A DNA stretch of 64,000 nucleotides from the NCBI GenBank assembly GCA_026874595.1, contig CM049320.1:40484714-40548713 (forward strand). Reading direction: 5' to 3'. The first letter of the stretch is position 1; every line of letters begins with the position of its first letter. The position numbers and the translations under genes are program-made. The notes under the pieces are model-generated. The model worked only from the letters and a program-made list of their open reading frames with translations. It was not told the DNA's origin and did not search any database. Shown here piece by piece: positions 22,655 to 32,800 of the stretch. This DNA comes from Sipunculus nudus (Eukaryota > Annelida > Sipuncula > Golfingiida > Sipunculidae).

Positions 22655-23224
22655 TTGTCTCCCAGGAGGCGTACCGGAAGGCTGCTTCATGAGCTGAACA
22701 CCGCACGGACCACTGGTGCAAAGCGAGTGTTGTCACGTGCAACACGAACCTCCGAGAGTTGTCGCACACGTCAGATTAATGAAGTTTTGCCGCACTCGCA
22801 CACGCGGCGTAAACACTTGACCCCATTCCGGCCCATATGCAGTTTGGGGCTCAGAGCACATGAAGCAGAGCCAGTAAACCGACGATGCCCCAGGGCGTGT
22901 CGGCCTGTTATCAGGCCGTCAAATTGTGATCTGCTCTTAGCCCGGCACCTGTGGGAGAGCGACAACGTTTTAGTGTGGCATTGGCAACTTAGGCTCCCCA
23001 TCATACAAGGAAAATTGCACGCCGCGTCAAACTTTTACATGCTGTGCACAGGGTTGTTATGTTTGGGAGATTTGACATTACTTTTTTTTGTGAACATGAT
23101 ACTAGTCACCAAGTGGGCAAACGCAATTACGAATAAGGGACATGTGTTATGGATGAATTTAAAAGAGAAATGTGCGACGAATCCGGTAATTAAGCTTGAC
23201 TTTCCAGCGTGTTGTAAAATTTAG
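22655..23224 (+). CDS. Unrecognised 189-codon ORF in a GC-rich patch
   Basis: An open frame rich in R, T and C in its first two thirds, with one hydrophobic segment at residues 127-150 (FYMLCTGLLCLGDLTLLFFV). I recognise no domain. GC-rich sequence lengthens chance frames, and there are no splice partners or clear start context. It may be a decayed transposon or a chance frame. Confidence 0.12.
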   Translation: MSPRRRTGRLLHELNTARTTGAKRVLSRATRTSESCRTRQINEVLPHSHTRRKHLTPFRPICSLGLRAHEAEPVNRRCPRACRPVIRPSNCDLLLARHLWESDNVLVWHWQLRLPIIQGKLHAASNFYMLCTGLLCLGDLTLLFFVNMILVTKWANAITNKGHVLWMNLKEKCATNPVIKLDFPACCKI

Positions 23225-23366
23225 ATTGAATTTACTCGGTCAAAAGTAAGTTATAATTTTATACAGCATATTTCACAGCAAAATAAGATGGCACGTAAAA
23301 AAATCGATCATCGATCGTTTTCTATCTTTCAATCATCGAATATGATTTTATTACCGATTCCTATAG

Positions 23367-23432
<66 letters not shown>
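23367..23432. repeat. (TA)n(TG)n compound microsatellite
   Basis: About 40 bp of TA followed by about 26 bp of TG. A second (TA)n run of about 50 bp is at 23683-23733 and a (TG)n run at 24066-24099. Confidence 0.9.
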
Positions 23433-23436
<4 letters not shown>

Positions 23437-23678
23437 GATTTTATAATTTATTCTTTAATTAATGTATTAATTTCATTGAAAATTGTAAATAAACTAATTA
23501 ATCAGCGTTGTTTTACATGACTATATATATGCACATGCACGCTCCGGCTAAGATAGGTCACTGATATAATTGGACAGTTCATGTTGTATAATTAAAACTA
23601 CTGAAATATTATGTTAATTTCGTCATTCATTTTCTCCAAATTAATATGGTATTCCGCCAGGAAGACATTAACTTTTAA

Positions 23679-23736
<58 letters not shown>

Positions 23737-23882
23737 TGCAAACAAAATCCACAAAGAAAAAAAAATTAAGACCATAAAACAAAGTTAGCTAAAAAAAATG
23801 ACCTTTGGCTGCCGGACTATTATAAACATGAGTACGGACTAAATTAAAAGTATACAGTATACATGAAAGACTGTTGTATTAC

Positions 23883-23922
23883 AATACAGAAAGTATTGCT
23901 TAAATGCAATACTTTCTGTATT
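23883..23922. repeat. Perfect 17-bp inverted repeat (hairpin)
   Basis: The arm AATACAGAAAGTATTGC (23883-23899) and its exact complement (23906-23922) are separated by a 6-nt TTAAAT loop. It is not followed by a T-run that would make it a pol III product, and no precursor-like extension is visible. Confidence 0.8.
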
Positions 23923-24064
23923 TTAATACATGCGATACATGTAGGTAAACTATCACTAATTATTACTGATCTGGTCTATCGAGAACATGTACAACACAAG
24001 GGTGTCTTTATTTCACTTACATGTACCACCGCACCAACTTGTATATGCCCAATAGCCTGGGCTT

Positions 24065-24098
<34 letters not shown>

Positions 24099-24352
24099 CA
24101 CTTCATCCATATTTGAGATTTAAAGAGAATATGAAGTTCATTAGAAATAAATGCTCCATTCAAACTTACTTTCCTTTGAGTCCCCGCATGCACGTGTGCA
24201 ATGAAACCGATGATGGCGATCCCCTTGTCTAACTGGTCACTGCTGACGCTGCTCAAGTAACATATCGCTGGCTGAAAAGCTCACGTGACGTAGGCTGCAC
24301 AATGCAAGCATTCCCAAGGATCAAGGCCACGTGTCTGTAATCAGACCTCAGC

Positions 24353-24378
24353 CCCCCCCCCCCCCCCCCCCCCCCCCC
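24353..24378. repeat. Poly-C tract beside a half-MITE end
   Basis: A run of about 26 C, followed by CATGTTGACTGACTC. This resembles the right end of the MITE at 3939 (CCCCATATTGACGTCCCTG). It may be a degraded end of a similar element; no partner end was found. Confidence 0.5.
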
Positions 24379-25234
24379 ATGTTGACTGACTCAACATCCT
24401 TTCGCGGGCCAGTGCTTGCGAACCTGCTACAGTTCGGACATACCATTGATTGACATACCACCATGTCTTTATTGCCTGACGCCCCGATTGGATGCCACTT
24501 TTGACAACCTTGACAATGTGTTATAAGGTTGAGAACAAGCAAAACAGATGAAAGGTTGGTTATTCTTTATTATTATTATAGGTCATATTTTGATTGGAGA
24601 GGGAACCAAGTGGGAGCGCCGCAATATGTCCTATCATGTAAAAAGTGTAAGTGTAGTAGTATGCAAGCTTCATTATTAAGCAAGCCTTTAATTAAGATTT
24701 AAATCATTTAATAAGCAAAATGTTTCACTTGACTTAGCCATATTTTTTTTATTTGATATCATGGTCCACTATATATTCTTACGACCGTTCTTAGTCAGGG
24801 TCCGCTCATATGGAGGTCGGGTCCTCTTTGCGGAATCGTCGTTGCGTGAATGTATAAGAAATAAAGGACTTCCCTGTCTATAAAAAAGCATTATATACAA
24901 ACTGTATCACATGAACTTAGATAAATAATGTGTTTTTTTTTCAGTCTACCTCATTTATTCAAAGTCCATTCACTTTTTTTCTAGCTATGTGGAACTCGCC
25001 ATACTTTCACCCCTATAAAAAGGGATAGTATTAAAAACACACCTAATGCATGTTACACCTCATATTGATGGATGCGTATTAGAAAATGCTCTCTAAAAAT
25101 AGCAAGTTATACAAACTGTAAAGTATATGCATTACCTTTACCTAATAGGGAAATACCTTATAATATCATCTTTAAAGATGAACAACGCCGAGTAAGGTTT
25201 TGGGAGTGCCCATTAATTTATAAAAACAACTAGA

Positions 25235-26828
25235 TATTTCTTGGCACCGCAGGTGCCATAGTATCCCCAGACAATTAACCCCCCCCCCCCCTCCCCAGCG
25301 CTCGAAGAATAGAATCCCATCTTAAATTCAGATGCAGCGACTGACACTTGGCAAGCCACCATGGTTTCTTATAAGTAAGGGAATATTTAAGGTAAAGGTC
25401 ACTCTCATAGGAGAGGTCATGATCCAAATTGAAGTATATATCATTCCGTAACCCATGTCTATATACATGATATGAAAGAAATCTGTCCATTAGTTTTCAA
25501 CTTATCATGCTCACAGTGCTGTTAAGTGGCAATGGTGGGGTATTACAAGGTCCGAAAGCAAGAAAACGACACAAGGTGGCGCCACCTGTATTCTGCAGAA
25601 GACAAAACAATCCAAGATTTAAAAAAAAAATAAAATTAAAATAAAAAAATGTTTAACTTAAAAATATATATATGCATGATATGAAAGAAATCTGCTCTTT
25701 AGTTTTCAATTTATCATGCTCACAGTGCTGTCAAGTGGCAATGGTGGTGTATTAACAGGTGCAATGCAGGAAAACGACACCAGGTGGCGCCACCCAGAAA
25801 ACAATGCTATCAAAGATCTTATGTCAATTTGATTTTTGGACCAATTCATGCATCCCTCAGTGAGATATTAAAGTTAACATCATTTCAGCGTTATCGCTTC
25901 TGTGACCTTGAAAATGCATCGAGGTAATCCATATTCGAACTTGGCCTAGCCTTTGATAAGATGCATCTAAACTGTAGGTTTGGTGACTGTACCACAAATT
26001 CTTTTTGCGTTATTGCGCTAATATAATTTTAGCATAATCGCTGCGGTGACCTTGAAAAAAATGCACCAAGGTCATCCATGTTCGAACTTAACCTAGCCAT
26101 TGATAAGATGCATCAAACCTGTGGGTTTGTCGACTGTGCCTCAAATTCTTACAGTGGCGCCACCTCCTGTCTTCTTCAAATGACAAAGCTATCCAAGATC
26201 TTCGGTCAATATGATTTTTTGATCATTCCATGTATCCCCTTCTGAGATATTAAAGATTTTGTGTGAATTTCACCAAATATGGGAATATTCAAGGTCAAGG
26301 CCACTCTCAAAGGAAAGGTCATGACCCCAATTTAAATAAACATCATCCCATAACCCATATCTATGTATATACATAATTTAAAAGAAATCTGTCCATTAGT
26401 TTTTGACTTCTAATGCTCACAGTACTGTCAAGTGGCAATTTTGGGGGTATTAAAAGGCAAGAAAACAAGTAAAAAATAATAGGTGGCGCCACCAGTTTCT
26501 GAAACATGACAACCCTATCCATGATCTTCGATCGACTTGAATTTGGGATCAATCCATGCAAGATTTCTTGAGATATTTAAGAATTTGTGTGATTTTCCAC
26601 AAAATTGGACCTATTCAAGGTCAAGGACACTCTCCTATTAAAGGTCATGACCTCATTTTAAATAGGCGTCGTTCTCTCACCCATATCCATACATATACCA
26701 AGTTTTGTAAAGATCCGTGAAATATTTTTTGAGTTATCGCGCCAACAAGATTAATGTGCTGCGGCGGCGGCGGCGGGGGGACCGTCATGAAAACATAGTA
26801 TCCCCCAACTTTGTCTGGGGATACAATA
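25235..26828. mobile_element. Dispersed repeat with subterminal inverted repeats and GGTGGCGCCACC motifs
   Basis: The left end has a hairpin GGCACC-GCA-GGTGCC (25243-25257) followed by GTATCCCCAGACAA (25261-25274). Its exact complement, TTGTCTGGGGATAC, is at 26811-26824, preceded by a GC-rich GCGGCGGCGGCGG block and CATAGTATCCCCC. Inside are repeated modules with GGTGGCGCCACC at 25575, 25783 and 26482 and the variant AGTGGCGCCACC at 26153, plus repeated phrases such as CAAGGTCA.GG.CACTCTC and TCAAGTGGCAAT. No protein is encoded. Inverted repeats set inside the ends plus a terminal hairpin resemble non-autonomous Helentron-type elements, but this classification is tentative. Confidence 0.6.
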
Positions 26829-28850
26829 AATAAAAGGACATATGCCCATTTCCACCATCATCTAAAACAAAACATAATACTCCGCGAAACAATGAATAAT
26901 TATATCATTATATACTAGACGTCTGATGTTATCAATGGGTTGGGTGGGTGAGGAAAACATGTACCAAGCGCACACCTTAACTATGCTGACCACATGTCCA
27001 ACAGAACGACACCCAGCCGATTTCGTTCAAATGCGCTCCTTAGAAACAGCAAATTCCTTTTGAAAAAAAGTCAAAATTAGCAGCTGTCTGCTCTTTTGTC
27101 AAATCAAATTTTAACCATTGTCCATTTGTGTGGCATTTCTGTCCGGTAAGATGTCGACAAAACATAGAATTTGTTTTGAGAAGGACTTTGAGATGTGCTC
27201 AAAATGATAAAATCTCAGATTATTCAGTTCTTTTCGATGATGCAAATATGTGTATAGTCTTGCATGCACTGAAGTGACCCGGTAACAAGGAAACGCGGCA
27301 GAGATTTATAAGACATTCTAATGTATATACATGGACTAAATGCCGCTTATAAGGAAAAATTACTGTAAACTCTAGTGGATATAACACCATGCAAGAATTA
27401 TTTTACCTCGTGTTAACAACACTAAATATGGTAAACTTTCTTTTTCTGTTGTCGCTCTAAAAATATGGACTACTCTAACCATACTGATATAAGAGTAATT
27501 CCTTTCTTGTGTTTTTGAAACAAATAAAAAAAAATGGCAATTTGATACTTAAATATTCTAGATTCTTTTAATATGTATTATATTAGTCTCTCATGGACTA
27601 GTCTAATTTCTTATGGATGATCACTTATATTAGAATCGCTATTTTACTCTTATTAGCCATCTTTTATATTTATATTCTCGTATTAATGATAGGCCTACTA
27701 GTGATAGTGGAAGATAATAAGAGCCTGTGACTAATGTTTTACTGTTAGTGTACACTGACCTAAAATAATACTTTGTATTATATAGTAGAAATGGCAACCC
27801 GGTGGATTTCCGGCGAACATCTCCAAAATTGGTGGAGTAGGCCTGTCATTTGGGCCATACATACATCCGAGGCTAGAAGCGAACAGATTCGGCCCAGGAG
27901 TTCCGAATGAGGAATAGGCCTATTATTTATATAACTACCTTCAACCTTACTGTATACAGTATGATATATAAAAATACAATCATCCTTCCTCATTATGACG
28001 ATACCAAAACCTTAGTATCAGTGGTCGCCAATAGATGTCCCTAGCAAGCAGTGTGCTTGGTGAGGGAGATATTATGCATGTTTTCATTACAAAATCAATG
28101 GCGAACCTGAGGACCTGGTTTTTGTTACACAAAAACAACTGTATGTCTCCCCTCACTACGGGCTTCACTTTCCCAAATTTGAAGGGAAAAAATGGACCCC
28201 ACCAAAAGTTTGGTGTAAACTTAAATCTTGGAATTCTAATTAAAGATTTCAAGTTGACCTTGTATGATGATGATGGTCAAGGTAGGCCTAACTAATTTAA
28301 GTTATTAACTGATCTGAGATTTTCTCTTGGATGATTTGACCTTGAAGATCCACGTGAAGGTCACCGGTGTTCGAGCTCCTCAAGGAACTTGATTAGAACA
28401 ATTAGTATTTCAAATGTGAGGGGAAAAAAATGTAATATACTTTAAAGGGTAAGATATAATGATGAACGGATATGGGACTTTTTGTTAGGCCTATATAAAA
28501 TAAAGATGGCGCACCTCGATCTGGGTCCGCCATTGATTTTCTTGTTATAATGGACATTTAGGCCTATGCATAACATTTTAAGGAATATTTGACATGTAGC
28601 GGGCCTACTTTCTGAGAAATAAACAATATATTTTTCAATTTATTCACGATTATTTTATTTACGAAACATATTTTTGAAGAAAAAATTCTTTTGGTTAAGA
28701 AGAACACACACTAGACTTTTATTTTGTAATATAATTTAAAGGTTTTTTTTTTTATTTTCACTGTAAATTATAATAAATTTTTTTTCCCCTTTTACTACAG
28801 CATATAGGCCCATACCGTTTGACAATGTCAAGACTTCCTATAATAATAGG
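26829..28850. other. Intergenic sequence, no gene seen
   Basis: There is no convincing exon. The overlapping frames at 27980-28295 are on opposite strands and lack domain features. A patch at about 28300-28400 (GACCTTGAAGATCCACGTGAAGGTCACC) resembles fragments of the repeat modules at 25.9-26.3 kb. Confidence 0.45.
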
Positions 28851-28852
28851 CT

Positions 28853-29035
28853 TTATATTTGCCCAGCAACTAACCCAGCGCATTCCAACTCTTCGTGCGG
28901 CCGAATTCGTGTTCCCCCGGCACCCGAGGTTGAGACGATGAGTTCCGAATGAACGTAAATTTTTGTTATATCTATAGATGACTCACTGAGTGACACCTGG
29001 AGGAGAACTACAAGAAAACACGTACACAAAAACAT
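28853..29035 (-). CDS. Small ORF with a signal-peptide-like N-terminus (60 aa)
   Basis: From the ATG at 29035 the frame begins MFLCTCFLVVLLQVSLSESS, which looks like a secretory signal peptide, and continues for about 40 polar residues to a stop at 28853. There is no recognised domain, cysteine pattern or splice partner. It lies between the tRNA-Pro gene and repeat-rich sequence. It may be a chance frame. Confidence 0.15.
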   Translation of the reverse strand: MFLCTCFLVVLLQVSLSESSIDITKIYVHSELIVSTSGAGGTRIRPHEELECAGLVAGQI

Positions 29036-29199
29036 CCACAAATAATTATTGCAAAGTTGATCAGGGTGGGTCGAACCACATGTCAGGACATGTTGACGAA
29101 TGAAACATTTTTCACGGTTTCGCGCCAGATAGGCCCCTTAAAGCCCTCGGTTCACTGTCCCAGCTCGTTTTTTGTTGCATCTCCAAGTCAGGAAAATTT

Positions 29200-29271
29200 G
29201 GGCTCGTCCGGGATTTGAACCCGGGACCTCTCGCACCCTAAGCGAGAATCATACCCCTAGACCAACGAGCC
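29200..29271 (-). tRNA. tRNA-Pro (anticodon AGG)
   Basis: The minus strand folds as a complete 72-nt cloverleaf. The acceptor stem GGCTCGT pairs with ACGAGCC, with a C discriminator. A D arm with TAGGGGTATG, an anticodon stem CTCGC/GCGAG around the loop TTAGGGT (anticodon AGG), and a T arm CCGGG/CCCGG around TTCAAAT are present. Internal pol III A and B boxes are intact, and a TTTT terminator follows within a few bases. There is no intron. It should read proline CCU (and CCC/CCA/CCG by wobble if A34 is converted to inosine). It lies divergent from SLC35F6, about 0.5 kb upstream of its ATG. Confidence 0.96.
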
Positions 29272-29519
29272 AACTGAATGTTAGGGGAATATGTAAATTA
29301 GAAATCTTTATTCGGTTACCTAAATATATTTATTTTCCAACAAATTGGATTGAAATAATTAAAGAGACGCCGTAATTTTGAAAGACAGCCAAGTGAAACA
29401 TTGAAATTAAGTTCAGTCATATTTGATATAAACCATTTAAGATCGTCTGTAAGGCTGACACGAAGTATAAAAGGATTAAAGAGACTGGAACTATGGTAAA
29501 TTGATGATTACATAACATT

Positions 29520-29786
29520 CCATGTAATATTTCCGGTTCATTCGTTCAGATCGGCAGAAATCCTTTGCTCTTGTTACCCCGATACGACGAATAGCATCAC
29601 GTGGACGGTCATGTAATGTGAAAGGGCATGACCTTTGACCCCTAAAGAGCAGACCTGGTCACATGACTGCTGAGCGTGAGTCACATGAACAATCACAACA
29701 ACACGGAACTAACTTCAACTCAGCAAAGATTCCTCGTCCGAATTCGTCTGATTTCAGAGTAAATAAGAGGTATAAATTGTGTCAAC
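29520..29786 (+). promoter_or_regulatory. SLC35F6 proximal promoter / 5' UTR with E-box and DR1 motifs
   Basis: A short CpG-containing stretch directly upstream of the start codon. Visible motifs: CACGTG (29598-29603); TGACCTTTGACCC, a direct repeat with 1-nt spacing like a nuclear-receptor DR1 site (29629-29641); GTCACATGAC, one base from the TFEB/TFE3 CLEAR consensus GTCACGTGAC (29658-29667); and a second TCACATGA (29680-29687). The transcription start is not known. If it lies upstream of 29663, an ATG there opens an out-of-frame upstream ORF that overlaps the main start. Confidence 0.45.
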
Positions 29787-29863
29787 ATGGCGTGGACTCC
29801 TTTCCAGATTACCATCGCCGTTACCATGGTTGTTACTGGCTCGATCAACACTCTTTCTACAAA
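29787..29863 (+). CDS. SLC35F6: SLC35F6 exon 1 (coding part)
   Basis: It starts CAACATGG, a good initiation context, and encodes the first membrane helix (MAWTPFQITIAVTMVVTGSI) and residues to 25. The donor GTAAGC is in phase 2. The start is set by homology to the vertebrate MAWT N-terminus. Confidence 0.95.
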
Positions 29864-32800
29864 GTAAGCACGTTTTCTTTCCGTCACCTCATGGTCTCGC
29901 ATCTCGCGCACCCCGGTATAGCAACCGGCGTTTGTCTCCGATGGACCACATGCATTCAGATGGCGAGATTAGTGGAATTTATAATGTTGTACATATGGAT
30001 CTGTCAAGTGTCGTTTGATGCAGGTTTTCCCCCAAGAGATGTTGTATGTAAAGTACACATTTATGTACCAAATAAATATATATGCGGTGGAACCTGCCGG
30101 AAAGGCCACTTGTCCAAATTAAAAGACCACCTGCTTATAAAGACCACCCATCATCGGTCCCCCTAAACACCCAAAACACCGGTGTTTTGGGTATCTGTGA
30201 CGAAACACCACGAAACACCCACTTCACTTCGAACCTGAACCAAAAACGTGTTACAAAATGAGGGGAGAGCTATATAATTAATTAATGGTAACGTGACTCA
30301 AATGCAGATGCTCCTCCATACATACAACAGAAACTATAGAAACTATAAGACGGAGAGGTAATTGCAATGACCACAAGAATTTATTAAGACAGAACTATGT
30401 AAAATACAACTAGAGATACCATGAACTAACTATGATAACATAAAATATATATACTAACCTACTGAAGACCTACAGTTGTCCACAATACTCTAGCCCTTTA
30501 TTCTTAACTTCTGTAAAACAAAAGTTAAGACCAGACCAGAGGCTCGCCGTGATTCAGGGAGACGGGGCTTAGCACGTCTGCTAAGCTCCGTATCCCCAAG
30601 CCGAGGGAGAGGGCAAGGCTGAAGCAGTCACCAGGTTTACCCGGGTCATGTTTCAGTCCTGCATCACCAGCTCTGTGGTCAATCCAGAGCAGCATCTATG
30701 GCATCATTGCCAAGGGAACCTCCCCTGGTTGCCATGATGTCATAGGGTGTTCCCCCGGTAATACCAGGGGTAGGGCATTCGTGTAACAAACGTAACACCG
30801 ATCGATAGATAATCATCTGATGAATATATCTCTGCAATATTGTTTCATAAATCCATGTCATAAAGATAAAAACGGGTGTTTTGTGTCGTGGTCAGTTCAC
30901 CGGCGCCCACAGCAGCCGTTTATGCCAGCTATGACCCTGCCCCCTAGTGGCGCAAGTCGCAATCAAGCAGCGCAATTGTCAACTTGAATTGTACAAAACA
31001 CTATTGCTTTCTTTAATTTTACAGAAAAGTGGCACAAATTCTGTATTAACAAATCCAACAGATGATGATTTATTAAATGATACAAGTGTTTTGCTTCAAA
31101 TTCGAATTTAAAAGGGTGTTTCGTGGTGTTTCGTCACACGTACCCAAACACCGGTGTTTTGGGTGTTTAGGCGGACCCCCCATCATAAATCAGTGCATTC
31201 ACAGTGGTTATCACTGATCTATCTGAAACGACCACCTGTCTATTTAGACCACCTCTGGACAGTCTCAATGTTCAGCTGATATTCGTCTTAAACTCTTATG
31301 AATCTTATGATATATGTATTCCTTTGTACATGTTTGTATGACGGAGAGAGATGGATAGAGAGTAAAGGAATGAGAAACAGATTTATAACCTTGAGAGAAA
31401 GAGAGATCATATTTCAAATAAGTTAATTTCTAAATCGCAATAAAAATTAAAGTATAATGTATTGAATAATTGGTCACTGTGCATTATGTAGAAATTATAT
31501 ATCACTTTTTTAAATGGAAGTGGCTAAACTGCCGGCACACTGCCAAGGTGAACTGCAGGCAGGGGAAATTTAATTTGCTGGCAGTCTAGCCAACAGGCCA
31601 AACTGCCGGCAAATGAATGTATGCTCTAAAGCCTGACGCCCACTGGAGATTTTTATATGCCACTAGTCAGAGACAGTCGGTGATCGTCTGTGACTGCTTG
31701 CAACTTACAGTTGGCTACAAACACATACAGGCAGCGACCAGTCGATGACAGTCTGCAACTGCTTGCAACTGTGGTAAAAAGCAGCAAGCAGTCACAGACT
31801 CAAGGTCAAGATGTTTCCCGCTTTTTTTATTTGATTATGTAATTTTAAGATGATAAATTTGTGTCAGTACAAATATGATTTATAAATAAAATCACAACTG
31901 TAAACAAGAGCCAATTGAGAAAACAGTTATCTGATTTTCTTGGTAGTAAGTGCCAGCATTTTCATACAAACTGAAAATTATGTTTCACTTTGATTCCCAA
32001 CTGAGCCAACACAACTGTATTACCTGAATGCCAATATGCAGGGGTTGTTGTATGTCCTCACACTGTACGCCAAATATTGTGACCTAAATCAATTTGTCAG
32101 ATCTGACCAAACTGTATCGAGTAACCTCCCCACCTGAGGTGCTGTAATGCAAAAAAGTAAGCACAAATAAAATTTTTTTTTGTGTGTAGCAGGCTGTAGA
32201 TAAGCCACACCTAAAACACTTTTCTGATCAGTATCATGTTTGTTTTTGACTTTTTGTCATTTCAGATGGGCTGACAATAGTAAAGCAAAAGGGTCTGATG
32301 GAACCGTAAGAAAATTCAATCATCCATTCTTCCAGGTGAGTATAAAGTTTAATTTCTGGAGGTTCTGTTGCTTCCATATGATCTTTTCTCATTATACCTC
32401 CACCAAGGGTGTTAGATATGCTTTACCTTTAGATATTGTCTCACCTTACCTGGGTAACTACGCTGAGAAACTAGAGATACTTTCTACCAATGTAAGATAT
32501 TGTAAAATCAAAAACCAGTTTAAAGTTTAATTTGAAATTCAGCTATGAATCACAGAATTCCAGTGGCATTACATTTAAAGTTAACATAATTATGAGGCTT
32601 TGAATTGCTAAAGGGAATGAAACTCTACATCAGGTGTCACTAGAAGAAGTTCAAATACATTCATCATTGGCTATTAGTATTAAACACAAACAACAAAATC
32701 TTGGTGAAATTTCAAAGTTGATAAATGCTCAGCTGAATAAAATCCTAGAGTTTATCTGACTTATCTTTCAGTTTTACTGGTCTGTATATTCATTAATTAA

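Noticed and set aside
29771-29776. TATAAA as SLC35F6 TATA box
   Set aside because: It is only 16 bp upstream of the ATG, leaving no room for a normal start site; more likely 5' UTR sequence.
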